A DNA stretch of 64,000 nucleotides from UBA6927 sp022447855 (GTDB lineage: Bacteria; Chloroflexota; Dehalococcoidia; Lucifugimonadales; UBA6927). The first letter of the stretch is position 1. Each line of letters begins with the position of its first letter. The notes beneath the pieces are model-generated. The model made no database searches. It saw only the letters and a program-made list of their open reading frames with translations, and was not told the DNA's origin. The position numbers were made by a program, and so were the translations under genes. The stretch covers positions 109,946-173,945 of the forward strand of contig JAKUTX010000002.1 of assembly GCA_022447855.1 (NCBI GenBank). Reading direction: 5' to 3'. Positions 17,876 to 26,195 of the stretch are shown one piece after another.

Positions 17876-18282
17876 TTTTTTGTCCTAAAACCAATACTAT
17901 TTTTTATTGCAAAGAAATAAGTTGAATGCTTTAAATTTTGTATGCCTGGTTCAAAATTTTTTTGAGATTTCTCAGTTAATTTCTTTTGAAAAATTGAAGT
18001 TATTAGAAATGTGAATATTAAGGCGGCGGTAACCCCTAAGAAAAACCATAGAGCTTGATCATTTGCATCAATTCCACCTTCGGTGTCATTAATATTCCTG
18101 TGTTTTGTGGCATAGAACCAAACAATTCCAACTAGAACCGATAAAAACCCTACTATTCTGGTGATAATGATGTTTCGGAAAAGGTATATTCCTCTTAATT
18201 TTCCGTAAGATGCCCCTACTTGAATTGCTCCGATTGCTGAAATAAAAACGAAAATAAAATAATCGGCAGCTAAGGGAAGCAT
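17863..18282 (-). CDS. Small membrane protein of unknown function
   Basis: A 139-residue protein with three predicted membrane segments near residues 5-24, 38-58 and 78-98, followed by a polar, basic C-terminal tail. I do not recognise a family. It starts at an ATG 18 bp after ilvE and overlaps the following PAP2-like gene by 13 bp, so the two membrane proteins are probably translated together and may work as a pair (inference). Confidence 0.65.
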   Translation of the reverse strand: MLPLAADYFIFVFISAIGAIQVGASYGKLRGIYLFRNIIITRIVGFLSVLVGIVWFYATKHRNINDTEGGIDANDQALWFFLGVTAALIFTFLITSIFQKKLTEKSQKNFEPGIQNLKHSTYFFAIKNSIGFRTKNWWN

Positions 18283-18300
18283 GAGAAAATCTAACCCTAA

Positions 18301-19224
18301 TTAAACCTTTACTGGTGTACACCAATGAAGGTATTCATCCAATCCACCTCGAATAGCCTCTAAATATATTTCTTGAATTGGACGAGTGATTGGACCAACA
18401 TTGCCATCAGAAATTTTGCGATTGTCAAGTTCTCCTACTGGAGTTACATGAGCTGCGGTTCCAGTTAAAAATATCTCGTCTGCCAAATATAACTCGCTTC
18501 TTCTAATGCTTCTTTCTTGAATGTCAATGTTTAATTCTCGTTTTGCAATTGTAATTACAGAGTCACGAGTAATTCCAGTTAAATTATTATCCCCAACCAA
18601 AGGAGTGATAATAGAATTCCCATTGATTAAAAATAAGTTTTCTCCACTTCCTTCTGATACATCTCCAGCCTGAGTAAGCATAATCGCTTCGTCAAATCCA
18701 GCCAATGTTGCTTCGGTTTTAGCCAAAATACTATTTACATAGTGTCCAGATATTTTAACTCGTGGAGGAATGATCGTATCATCCATTCTTCTCCAAGATG
18801 ATGTGCAGCACCTAATTGCACCATCAGTATCAATATATTGACCAAATGGAACGATCATTAAAGCAAAATCATTTTCCAATTCTTGAAGTTTTAGATTCGC
18901 AACTAATTCAGGGCTTTTATATGCTAGAGGTCTGATATATACATCTTGTTGATAGCCGCTATTTTTAATCAGATCCAGTGTGATTTGGCATAAATCATCT
19001 GAAGAATATGGAATGTCTATCATCATAATGCTACAGCCTTGCAATAGGCGGTCATAGTGTTCTTTCATTCTAAAAACATATAAATTGGAATTGTCTTTGT
19101 TCCAGTTTCCTCTGATACCTTCAAAAATGGCAGTACCGTAATGGAGAGCATGAGTCATAATACTAACTTTTGCCTGGTCAACAGGAACAATTTCTCCTCG
19201 AAAAAAAGCAAGAGAATTTGGCAT
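18301..19224 (-). CDS. ilvE: Branched-chain amino acid aminotransferase
   Basis: A 307-residue fold-type IV PLP aminotransferase. It has the MTHALHYGTAIFEGIRG opening, Lys157 in PPRVKISGHYVNS as the PLP Schiff-base lysine, the SEGSGENLFLI strand and the FLTGTAAHVTPVGEL segment. It transfers amino groups between glutamate and the keto acids of leucine, isoleucine and valine, the last step of their synthesis. GAAAGGA precedes the ATG and a good promoter lies just upstream. It heads a three-gene unit with the two membrane genes. Confidence 0.93.
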   Translation of the reverse strand: MPNSLAFFRGEIVPVDQAKVSIMTHALHYGTAIFEGIRGNWNKDNSNLYVFRMKEHYDRLLQGCSIMMIDIPYSSDDLCQITLDLIKNSGYQQDVYIRPLAYKSPELVANLKLQELENDFALMIVPFGQYIDTDGAIRCCTSSWRRMDDTIIPPRVKISGHYVNSILAKTEATLAGFDEAIMLTQAGDVSEGSGENLFLINGNSIITPLVGDNNLTGITRDSVITIAKRELNIDIQERSIRRSELYLADEIFLTGTAAHVTPVGELDNRKISDGNVGPITRPIQEIYLEAIRGGLDEYLHWCTPVKV

Positions 19225-19255
19225 TCAAATATCCTTTCAGCGAAACAATGCGGGT

Positions 19256-19285
19256 ATTATACGCTTCATTTAGCTAGTAAGACAA
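19256..19285 (-). promoter_or_regulatory. Promoter of ilvE
   Basis: On the minus strand, TTGTCT (19285-19280), an 18-bp spacer and a perfect TATAAT (19261-19256) lie 32 bp before the ilvE ATG. It sits in the 81-bp gap after the AI-2E gene and separates ilvE from the long upstream run. Confidence 0.55.
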
Positions 19286-19305
19286 GATTAAATTTGTCTA
19301 GGAAA

Positions 19306-20436
19306 TTATCCATCTTCCTTAGATTTTGAGGCTAAAAGTCTGCCAATAGAATTCGGATCGTTAGTGTTTTCTGGATCCCATGAGAACGTGTAATATCTAT
19401 AAACTTCAACAGCAGCACCCAATAGAGGAGGGCCGAAGACAACCCCCCAAAGCCCCGCAGTTTGGCTTCCAAGAACTAGTACGATCATTATTGCGAGTGG
19501 ATGTAAATTTAACGCCCTGCCATGAATTTTGTTCACAAGCAAAGAATTTTCTACTAATTGTATGACTAAATACAATAATCCGGCCCAGATTACTTTTTCG
19601 GGGTTATCAGATGCCAAGACAACCAAAATTCCTGGGATAGCGCCTAGCCAGGGCCCAATGATGGGAATTAATTCGCAAAGACCAGCGATAAATCCTAGCC
19701 AAAGTGAAAGTTTGATTCCCATAACAGTCAAACCCAACCACACGCTCAAGCCTACTATTAAGCCCAGGAATAATTGGGCTTTGATATAGGAACTAAAAGT
19801 ATGATTCATGATTTTTAATGTGTTAATTGCGTGTTTCCTAGTTTCTGGTGGAAAGAAAGCAGCAATTCCATTAACTAAGATATTACTGTCTTTAAGGATA
19901 TAAAAAATAAATACTGGCACGATTGCTAATCCAATGACAAGTGATAGTGTTCCTGTGACAAAATTTATGGATCTTTCTCCAAAATTATTCATTGAATCGA
20001 CCAATGTGCTGTTCACACCTTTGAGGAAAGTGTCAACTTGCATTCGTATTTCTTCGGGGATTGATTCACTATAACTTCTGTTTATGTTCTCTATCACATT
20101 TCTAGCTGTCTGGGTGATTTCGGGTATTGAAGAAATGAACTCTCGTCCTTGCGAAATTGATGTAGGTAGTATGATTGCTATTATCCCTGCAATTAAAGAA
20201 ACACTTATCGTATATACTATTACCACAAAAATGATACGCCGAATCTTTTGGTGTTCGGGGTACCACGGGAACCTGTTTTCAAGAAAAATTACAAAAGGAT
20301 GTAACATATATGCAATTACACCCCCAATTACAAAGGGGAATATTGCATTTCTGAGAGAATACATTACTATACTGGCTACAATCAGCGTTCCTGCTAGCCA
20401 GGCAATTCTAAAATATCCAGAGTTTGGTGTAGGCAT
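19306..20436 (-). CDS. AI-2E family transporter (YdiK/PerM-like)
   Basis: A 376-residue membrane protein with the AI-2E exporter family layout: two N-terminal membrane segments, a long soluble loop rich in Ser/Asn/Glu, then five or more C-terminal segments. The loop is followed by GLAIVPVFIFYILKD, and the family-specific IPIIGPWLGAIPG and GVVFGPPLLGA are clear. Members export autoinducer-2 or act as Na+/H+ or small-molecule exporters; which applies is not readable. It is 15 bp downstream of the PfkB kinase and is the last gene of the rpmH-to-AI-2E run. Confidence 0.85.
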   Translation of the reverse strand: MPTPNSGYFRIAWLAGTLIVASIVMYSLRNAIFPFVIGGVIAYMLHPFVIFLENRFPWYPEHQKIRRIIFVVIVYTISVSLIAGIIAIILPTSISQGREFISSIPEITQTARNVIENINRSYSESIPEEIRMQVDTFLKGVNSTLVDSMNNFGERSINFVTGTLSLVIGLAIVPVFIFYILKDSNILVNGIAAFFPPETRKHAINTLKIMNHTFSSYIKAQLFLGLIVGLSVWLGLTVMGIKLSLWLGFIAGLCELIPIIGPWLGAIPGILVVLASDNPEKVIWAGLLYLVIQLVENSLLVNKIHGRALNLHPLAIMIVLVLGSQTAGLWGVVFGPPLLGAAVEVYRYYTFSWDPENTNDPNSIGRLLASKSKEDG

Positions 20437-20451
20437 TTTAAGTCCTAGTTA

Positions 20452-21342
20452 CTATGTACCGGTAGGATGTTGTTTCATTCTACACTCTACCTGTTTTTTA
20501 GTTGGCATTGATTCAAATCCAATTCCTTCAACAGAAAAACTTGCTGCACAAGAAGCAAATCTTGCGGCATATTCAACATTTAGGGATTTAGAATAAGTTA
20601 ATGAAAATGCTGCAGCAAAAACATCGCCAGCGCCTGTTGGATCAGCTTCATCAACTTTCCACGCCGGGATATCAATTATTTTATTGGAGTGAAAAACCGT
20701 TGCCCCATTTTCTCCTTTGGTAACAATCAAAATTTTCACAATTTTTTTCCAATGTTTAAAATTTTCTATGCTTTCAAAATCGGATTCTGAAACAATGGCA
20801 ACATCAACGTATGGAAGAACTTCCATTCCATTCCATTCTTTTGGACTAGAAATCATGCCGTCATTGTCCCACTGCCTTAGCCATCCCTGAATTGTAACTA
20901 CTACAATTGAATTAGAGAAAATTCTAGCACATGAGTAATCAACTTCATTTGCTAAGGGGCCAATAATTACCGTAGGAGATTGAGTCCATTGCTGTGGAAT
21001 ATCTGACGGAGTAATTTTTTTAGCAATCTCACTCAATTTTTGTTTTCGAACTCCCTCCGAATTGTAAATATTTACAAATGACGTTGTGGTAGTTGATTGA
21101 GCAATATGGATTGGGATTCCAGAAAGAGAATTGGGTTGAAGATCTTCATGTTTCATTGAAGTAACAATGGCAGGCTGATAGTTGAGTTTTTTTGCCAATG
21201 AAGCGCCGTATGTCGTAGTTCCACCTAGAGAAATATAATCTTCATCTAAGAGCAAATGATCTTTAGTTATTGGACCTATGATTAACAAATCGGGAATGAA
21301 ATTCAATTCAACTTTTTTATTATATTGCGTCCTTGTGTTCAT
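20452..21342 (-). CDS. PfkB-family carbohydrate/nucleoside kinase
   Basis: A 296-residue ribokinase-fold protein with an N-terminal SLGGTTTYGASLAKKL substrate-binding segment and the C-terminal PfkB signature DPTGAGDVFAAAF containing the anion hole and catalytic Asp. Family members phosphorylate sugars, nucleosides or inositols with ATP. Substrate not assignable. The ATG overlaps the end of rmuC by 23 bp. It lacks the usual glycine-rich first signature in its most common form, which suggests a divergent subgroup. Confidence 0.8.
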   Translation of the reverse strand: MNTRTQYNKKVELNFIPDLLIIGPITKDHLLLDEDYISLGGTTTYGASLAKKLNYQPAIVTSMKHEDLQPNSLSGIPIHIAQSTTTTSFVNIYNSEGVRKQKLSEIAKKITPSDIPQQWTQSPTVIIGPLANEVDYSCARIFSNSIVVVTIQGWLRQWDNDGMISSPKEWNGMEVLPYVDVAIVSESDFESIENFKHWKKIVKILIVTKGENGATVFHSNKIIDIPAWKVDEADPTGAGDVFAAAFSLTYSKSLNVEYAARFASCAASFSVEGIGFESMPTKKQVECRMKQHPTGT

Positions 21343-22702
21343 TTTCTGAAGTTGTCCTAAGTGATTGAGGTATTTCTCTGATATTGGAATATAGTAGTTT
21401 AGGTTCTTCTTTAATAGTTTTGTCAGTAGAAATTCCTAATTCGGGCAATTTTCTAATTCCAGGTAGAACCCTGCTGTCCAAAGATGCCATAGCAGCGTTG
21501 TAAGAATTTGTTGCGGATTGTAATCCTTGTCCCACTTTGTCTAAATGCTCTGCCCAAGTTGCTATTCTGTTATAAAGTTCACTTCCAATTTCACGAATTT
21601 CCTTCACATGCTTTGATGCTTCATCTCTATCCCATCCCAAAGCAATTACCTTGAGAAGGCCGACGAGAAAGGTTGGAGATGCAATCAAAACTTTTGACTC
21701 CATTGCCTTGTCTATTAGAGTATTATCTTCTTTTACTGCCGCTAATAAAAAATGATCGCCAGGCACAAACATAATGACAACTTCTGGGGTATACTCTAAT
21801 GAACTCCAGTAGCCTTTTCGGCTCAGTTCGATTGCACGTTCTTTTAATTGCTGAGCATGTTGTTTCAAGAAAGCTTGTTTTTCTTGTTCATTGGTAGCGT
21901 CGATTGAATTTAAATACGCTTGTATTGAGGTTTTTGCATCAACGACTAGCTGTCTATTGCTCGGCATTCGAACAATCATATCTGGACGATCTAACTTGCC
22001 TTCAGAAGTTGTCATAGAGTGTTGTTGTACAAAGTCACAATGCTCTACCATTCCTGACAATTCAGCTATTCTTTCTAGTGTGAATTCTCCGTATCTTCCA
22101 GGTGTTCCAGGTGTTCCTCTAAGTGCTGATGCTAAATTTGCCGTTTCGTCACGCATTTCTCTGTTTATTTCTCGGAATTCTTTGATCTGTGCAGTCGTGC
22201 TAATAAATTGCTTTTCCATATTGTTTAATCTATTTAAGTTGGTTTCCAATTTTTGTAGATTATTAGTCAATTCATTTTTCATTGGTTGAATAAGATCATT
22301 GGAAGCTTTGTTTAAGAAAGTCTCACTGTTTTCTTCTAATGCTTTTGACTGAATAAGCTTTAATTTGTTTTCTTGGGCTTCGGACATGTTCTTTTGTTGC
22401 TCGATTAGTTCATTTTGGTAACGAACCTCAGATTGGAGAGAAGCAGCCTTTACTTGAAGTTGAATGTTTTCATCTTTCAGTTGAGCATTTTCAGAAAGAG
22501 TTAGTTCTTTGGAAGATTCTGCGTCATTTAGTAGGTTTTCAGAATGCGTGATTTCTTGTTCTAGCGAAACATTCTGGATTTTAAGATCTTCAGCAGATGA
22601 TTTTAGTATGTCGAATTTGCTTTTTGCAAGTAAAAACGAAACCACGGTAACAGCCAATGCACCTAAAATGATTCCTATTAACAGAGTAAGTATGGGGTCC
22701 AT
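21320..22702 (-). CDS. rmuC: RmuC-family DNA recombination protein
   Basis: A 460-residue protein with an N-terminal membrane anchor (residues 4-25), a long coiled coil (about 30-190) and the RmuC nuclease-like domain. The latter shows GRYGEFTLERIAELSGM, PDMIVRMPSNRQLVVDAK and EVVIMFVPGDHFL. RmuC limits recombination at inverted repeats in E. coli. The SD AGGAGG precedes the ATG, 12 bp after jag. It overlaps the PfkB gene downstream by 23 bp. Confidence 0.92.
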   Translation of the reverse strand: MDPILTLLIGIILGALAVTVVSFLLAKSKFDILKSSAEDLKIQNVSLEQEITHSENLLNDAESSKELTLSENAQLKDENIQLQVKAASLQSEVRYQNELIEQQKNMSEAQENKLKLIQSKALEENSETFLNKASNDLIQPMKNELTNNLQKLETNLNRLNNMEKQFISTTAQIKEFREINREMRDETANLASALRGTPGTPGRYGEFTLERIAELSGMVEHCDFVQQHSMTTSEGKLDRPDMIVRMPSNRQLVVDAKTSIQAYLNSIDATNEQEKQAFLKQHAQQLKERAIELSRKGYWSSLEYTPEVVIMFVPGDHFLLAAVKEDNTLIDKAMESKVLIASPTFLVGLLKVIALGWDRDEASKHVKEIREIGSELYNRIATWAEHLDKVGQGLQSATNSYNAAMASLDSRVLPGIRKLPELGISTDKTIKEEPKLLYSNIREIPQSLRTTSENEHKDAI

Positions 22703-22714
22703 ATTTGCCTCCTG

Positions 22715-23353
22715 TTATTTGCTGTGAATAACTACTTGGCGGTCGCTTCCAAATCCTTCACTTTCAGTTATTACATCTGGATGATCAGATAATACCATAT
22801 GTACAGCGCGGCGTTCATTCGGAGGCATTGGTTCAAGTGACATTGATTTGCCGGTTGAAGCAACTCTAGAAGCAACTCTTTTTGCCAGGCCAGCTACAGA
22901 ACGGTACCTACGTTCTTGATATCCACCGATATCCAAGTTTAAATTTGTCCGTTGACCTATTTTTCGGGATACTAATAATCTCACAATTAATTGCAAGGCA
23001 CGCAAAGTTTCTCCACGCCTACCAATTAGCAATCCAGAATCTTCCCCTTCGATATTGTAGGTAGGAACATCAGAATCAGGATCTGATTCTTCTAATAGAG
23101 AATGAGTAACATCCACTCCCATAATATCAATTAAACTTTCGATGATTAATGAAGCTTCTAATATTTCATCCGATGGTGAATCAATTATACTGACAATTAC
23201 TTTTGCTTCTTCTGTTCCAATACCTAATACGCCAGATTTGCCTTCGTTAACGACGTTTACTTCTATTTGGTGCCGCTCTACGTCTAGTTCTCTTAGTGCG
23301 ATTTCGATCGCTTCTTCGACCGTTTCTGCGGTTGTTTCTATTTGTTCCTTCAT
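22715..23353 (-). CDS. jag: Jag/KhpB RNA-binding protein
   Basis: A 212-residue protein with a Jag-N domain (residues 1-50, ETVEEAIEIALRELDV and GVLGIGTEEAKV), a KH domain with GLLIGRRGETLRALQ, and a C-terminal R3H domain with ERRAVHMVL. KhpB binds RNA with KhpA and affects cell division and envelope synthesis in Gram-positive bacteria. AGGAGG lies 10 nt before the ATG at 23353, so I reject the long open extension upstream. The first 107 bp overlap the 3' end of yidC in another frame. Confidence 0.92.
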   Translation of the reverse strand: MKEQIETTAETVEEAIEIALRELDVERHQIEVNVVNEGKSGVLGIGTEEAKVIVSIIDSPSDEILEASLIIESLIDIMGVDVTHSLLEESDPDSDVPTYNIEGEDSGLLIGRRGETLRALQLIVRLLVSRKIGQRTNLNLDIGGYQERRYRSVAGLAKRVASRVASTGKSMSLEPMPPNERRAVHMVLSDHPDVITESEGFGSDRQVVIHSK

Positions 23354-24233
23354 TGGTTGAAGCCTCCTTTGAAGATCTGGTTTTTGTTGTAGATTTGTCA
23401 TCAATATTTTCTTCAATGACTTTTGCATTGTCATTATCGTTTTCATTGACTGGGAGTCTATCGGATCGAGTTTTCGAGAATAACTTGCCCAAGTCCGAGC
23501 TGATTGAGGTAATGGGCTTCCATCCGGTGATAAATCCCTGAATAATGATACCTGCAACATTGGAAACTACCCAATATAGAGCCAGTCCAGCAGGAAAGCT
23601 TAGTGTAAAGAATCCAAACATTAAAGGCATAGCCCAAAGCATCATTCTATTGGTTTGGGCCTGTCGAGCATCCATTGATGGCATTGTGGTCATTTTCTGC
23701 ATAAAGAACATGGAAAGACCGACTAAAAGTGCAAGAGTTGGCCCAGTATCAGGGGCGCCCATATCAGTAAGCCACAAAAAGGAACTATCTATTGGAATTG
23801 CACTATTGACACTGTCTAGCCATGAATAGAGATGACTAGATAATTTAGTGAGACCTTCAGGAGTAGAACTCAATGTTGTTCGGATTGCCCAAAATAATCC
23901 TACCCATATGGGGAATTGGATTATCATAGGACCTAGGCAGCCTAATGGATTCACTCCGTTGTCTTTATACAGTTTCATAGTTTCCTGTTGGAGTTTTCTT
24001 TTATCGGATGGATACTGCGCTTGCAGTTTTTTCATTTGTGGTTGTAGTTCTGAAAGGCCTTTCATTTGACGAGCTTGTTTAATTGTCAAAGGAATCATGA
24101 AGGCACGAATAATCAAAGTAAAGATAATAATACTTGCCCCGAAGTTGCCCCAAGCGATAGCGTATAAAACAACCAGTGAGTTAATCATGGGCTTCATGAT
24201 TATTAGGTTCCAAATATCAATTAAAAATTCCAA
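23247..24233 (-). CDS. yidC: YidC/Oxa1 membrane protein insertase
   Basis: A 328-residue insertase of the short Gram-positive type, with no large periplasmic domain. It has about five membrane segments; the family core appears as TLIIRAFMIPLTIKQ, LQAQYPSDKRKLQQETMKLY, NPLGCLGPMIIQFPIW and the last segments around PAGLALYWVVSN. The C-terminal 60 residues are very rich in Arg, Asn and Lys, as in ribosome-binding YidC tails. The last 107 bp also encode the start of jag. The gene lies 14 bp after a PQQ-propeller lipoprotein gene that interrupts the usual yidD-yidC order. Confidence 0.94.
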   Translation of the reverse strand: MEFLIDIWNLIIMKPMINSLVVLYAIAWGNFGASIIIFTLIIRAFMIPLTIKQARQMKGLSELQPQMKKLQAQYPSDKRKLQQETMKLYKDNGVNPLGCLGPMIIQFPIWVGLFWAIRTTLSSTPEGLTKLSSHLYSWLDSVNSAIPIDSSFLWLTDMGAPDTGPTLALLVGLSMFFMQKMTTMPSMDARQAQTNRMMLWAMPLMFGFFTLSFPAGLALYWVVSNVAGIIIQGFITGWKPITSISSDLGKLFSKTRSDRLPVNENDNDNAKVIEENIDDKSTTKTRSSKEASTNEGTNRNNRRNGRRSDRNRTKRTRRRAAPNRSKRR

Positions 24234-24247
24234 TATCTTACCTCACC

Positions 24248-25396
24248 TTAACAAGCAGGAATTCGATCCCTGGGAATTGGATCATCTTCATTAGTTAGAT
24301 AAATCCAGATTTCGTCAGGATTACCATTGTCTTTTATTTGTAAAGCTATAATGCTATGTGCTTCAGTTTTAACAAAAACTATATTGTTATGTGAACCTAG
24401 GTCTGATCGAATTTCTTCTCCTAGGTCACATGCTACTTGTTCTTGTCCATTGTTGGAACTGATTATATGTACTTTGCCATCTACGGAAGCAACCGCAAGG
24501 AATTTATTTACCAATACAGGGGATGAAACGATTGAATCACTAGTATCGAATGACCATTTCTTCATTCCTGTTGTAATATCCAATGCATATAAATGACCAT
24601 CCATAGATGGTGCGTATACATTTTCATTATCACTAGCAGGGTCCCCTATATACCATCCAGAAGAGCCATCGAAACGCCAACGTATTTTTCCGTTGGCTGC
24701 ATTTAGTCCATAGAAAGTTCTGTCTAAAGAGCCGAACATTACAATGTCTTGGGAAATGATTGGTGAAGCAACTATTGCTCCTTGAGTTGCAAAATCCCAT
24801 ACTAATTCACAATTATCTAAATTGATTGCTCTTAGTACATGGTCCATTGATCCAAAAATTGCTAATTGATTATAAATCACTGGAGATGCCCAAATTTGGT
24901 TAGAAGTTGAATAGCTACAAAGTGGTTTGCCGGGATTTAAATTATTGTCAATCACATGTAGATTGTTGTCAGAAGTTCCAATTACTACATATGAATCGTT
25001 AACTGCTGGGGAGGTAATGATTGGACTATTGAATGTGTAATCCCAGTAAATTTGGCCTCCTTCTATTTCAACTGAATAAAATGTTCCATCATATCCACCA
25101 AAATATAAATTGGATTCGAAAAGTGTAGGAGTTCCATAAACAGTGTTTTCGCCTTTATCGCCCCTTAAAGGGATTTTCCATTGAACTGTTTGGTTAAGTT
25201 GATCTATTGCATATAAGCTACCTTCTTGAGAAGTAATATATAGATTGTTTTCATCTGTAATACCACCTGCCCATCCTTGAGGGCCTTCAAATTGGCCACA
25301 TGCGGAGACAAATAGAGGTAATGTGATAATCGTGATTAACAGTAAAAGAATTTTAGTTAATGAAAAAAAATGTCGAAAGTTATGGTATTGGGTCAT
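24248..25396 (-). CDS. PQQ-like beta-propeller lipoprotein (BamB-type repeats)
   Basis: A 382-residue protein with an N-terminal signal peptide and lipobox VSAC (Cys33), then about seven repeats of the type A-x-x-G-x-x-x-W-x-x-x-x (for example VQWKIPLRG, IYWDYTFNS, LVWDFATQG, IRWRFDGSS, KKWSFDTSD). This is a PQQ-enzyme-like or BamB-like propeller, exposed on the outer face of the membrane. The family ranges from outer-membrane assembly factors to quinoprotein domains; no PQQ-binding dehydrogenase residues are obvious. It overlaps the end of yidD by 17 bp and ends 14 bp before yidC, so it is fully embedded in the membrane-insertion cluster. Confidence 0.8.
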   Translation of the reverse strand: MTQYHNFRHFFSLTKILLLLITIITLPLFVSACGQFEGPQGWAGGITDENNLYITSQEGSLYAIDQLNQTVQWKIPLRGDKGENTVYGTPTLFESNLYFGGYDGTFYSVEIEGGQIYWDYTFNSPIITSPAVNDSYVVIGTSDNNLHVIDNNLNPGKPLCSYSTSNQIWASPVIYNQLAIFGSMDHVLRAINLDNCELVWDFATQGAIVASPIISQDIVMFGSLDRTFYGLNAANGKIRWRFDGSSGWYIGDPASDNENVYAPSMDGHLYALDITTGMKKWSFDTSDSIVSSPVLVNKFLAVASVDGKVHIISSNNGQEQVACDLGEEIRSDLGSHNNIVFVKTEAHSIIALQIKDNGNPDEIWIYLTNEDDPIPRDRIPAC

Positions 25397-25595
25397 GTCC
25401 AGAATTTCCTAGTGGTTGACAACGAATTAGACGTTTAATGGAAAATACAATTCCTTTAAAAACTCCATGTTTTGCGATCGCATCAAATGCATATTCAGAG
25501 CACGTAGGTGAATAACGACATAAGCCGTTGGACAAGTATGGAGATAATGCCTGTTTGTAGAGTATTAATCCCTTTAGAATAAGTGCTTTAAGCAT
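25380..25595 (-). CDS. yidD: Membrane protein insertion efficiency factor YidD
   Basis: A 71-residue YidD with YKQALSPYL, CRYSPTCSEYA and the final RLIRCQPLGNSGHDPIP, all family hallmarks including the conserved Cys residues. YidD is an amphipathic peripheral membrane protein that assists YidC-dependent insertion. It overlaps rnpA by 8 bp upstream and the propeller gene by 17 bp downstream. Confidence 0.95.
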   Translation of the reverse strand: MLKALILKGLILYKQALSPYLSNGLCRYSPTCSEYAFDAIAKHGVFKGIVFSIKRLIRCQPLGNSGHDPIP

Positions 25596-25944
25596 CTGGT
25601 TCCTTGTAGTTTTGATAATCTTGTAATTTTGCGCGTTTAATTAATGATTTTACGGATAAGGATAGTTTTAGTTGATTGGAAACTGAGGATTGCTTCCGCG
25701 CAATGAATACCATATCCCAACCAACAGGTAAATTTTCTTTTCTGATGATTTCTCGTAATCTGCGTTTAATTTTGTTCCTTATTACTGCGTTTCCTACTCG
25801 TTTGCTTATAGAAAACCCAACTCTTGATGAAGATAATCCACTGAAATAACAAATCAAAACTAAAGTCTGATTCGCCCAAGAACCTCCATTTTGGAATACG
25901 TTTTTGAAGTCCTTTGATTTCTTAAGGCGCTGATCTTGATACAT
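25588..25944 (-). CDS. rnpA: Ribonuclease P protein component
   Basis: A 118-residue RnpA, the protein subunit of RNase P that matures the 5' ends of tRNAs. The signature RVGNAVIRNKIKRRLREIIR is present at about residues 52-71, preceded by VGFSISK. The ATG at 25944 has AAGGA 11 nt upstream; an in-frame TTG at 25953 sits too close to the SD. It is 21 bp after rpmH, the universal order. Confidence 0.95.
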   Translation of the reverse strand: MYQDQRLKKSKDFKNVFQNGGSWANQTLVLICYFSGLSSSRVGFSISKRVGNAVIRNKIKRRLREIIRKENLPVGWDMVFIARKQSSVSNQLKLSLSVKSLIKRAKLQDYQNYKEPDA

Positions 25945-25965
25945 GACTATCAACGTCCTTTCGTC

Positions 25966-26103
25966 TTATACAGTTAATCGGGTACGTCCTCTGAACATAC
26001 GTCGCTTCAGCACATTACGTCCTTGACGTGTACGCATACGAGACCTAAATCCATGAACTCTTGCGCGGCGTCTTTTTCTAGGCTGATATGTTCTTTTCGG
26101 CAT
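25966..26103 (-). CDS. rpmH: 50S ribosomal protein L34
   Basis: A 45-residue protein read from ATG 26103 to TAA 25966. It begins MPKRTYQPRKRRRARVHGF and continues with the RSRMRTRQGRNVLKRR pattern, then a short RGRTRLTV tail. This is unmistakable L34. It heads the rpmH-rnpA-yidD-yidC-jag cluster. Dna replication genes (dnaA) that often lie upstream are absent here; fabL is upstream instead. Confidence 0.97.
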   Translation of the reverse strand: MPKRTYQPRKRRRARVHGFRSRMRTRQGRNVLKRRMFRGRTRLTV

Positions 26104-26116
26104 TAGTAAAACCTCA

Positions 26117-26135
26117 ACACGTTATTGAAACGTGT
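26117..26135. promoter_or_regulatory. Inverted repeat in the rpmH leader
   Basis: ACACGTT, a 5-nt loop and AACGTGT form a perfect 7-bp inverted repeat 14 bp before the rpmH ATG. In the mRNA it would be a hairpin next to the ribosome-binding region; as DNA it could be an operator. Confidence 0.4.
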
Positions 26136-26159
26136 AAAATATAGTAAAAGTGTATGGTT

Positions 26160-26165
26160 ATTATA
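26160..26165 (-). promoter_or_regulatory. Candidate -10 box for rpmH
   Basis: TATAAT on the minus strand, 57 bp before the rpmH ATG. The -35 match at 17 bp (TTATGT) is weak. It would place the inverted repeat at 26117-26135 inside the leader. Confidence 0.4.
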
Positions 26166-26195
26166 TCACTGTACATTTCGAAACATAACCACCAG

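Noticed and set aside
23354..23560. In-frame extension of jag, 69 extra codons upstream
   Set aside because: AGGAGG precedes the ATG at 23353, the conserved Jag-N domain starts there, and the extension lies entirely inside yidC.
26104..26195. Possible chromosomal origin next to rpmH
   Set aside because: No dnaA gene and no cluster of DnaA-box-like sequences is seen; the upstream neighbour is fabL.
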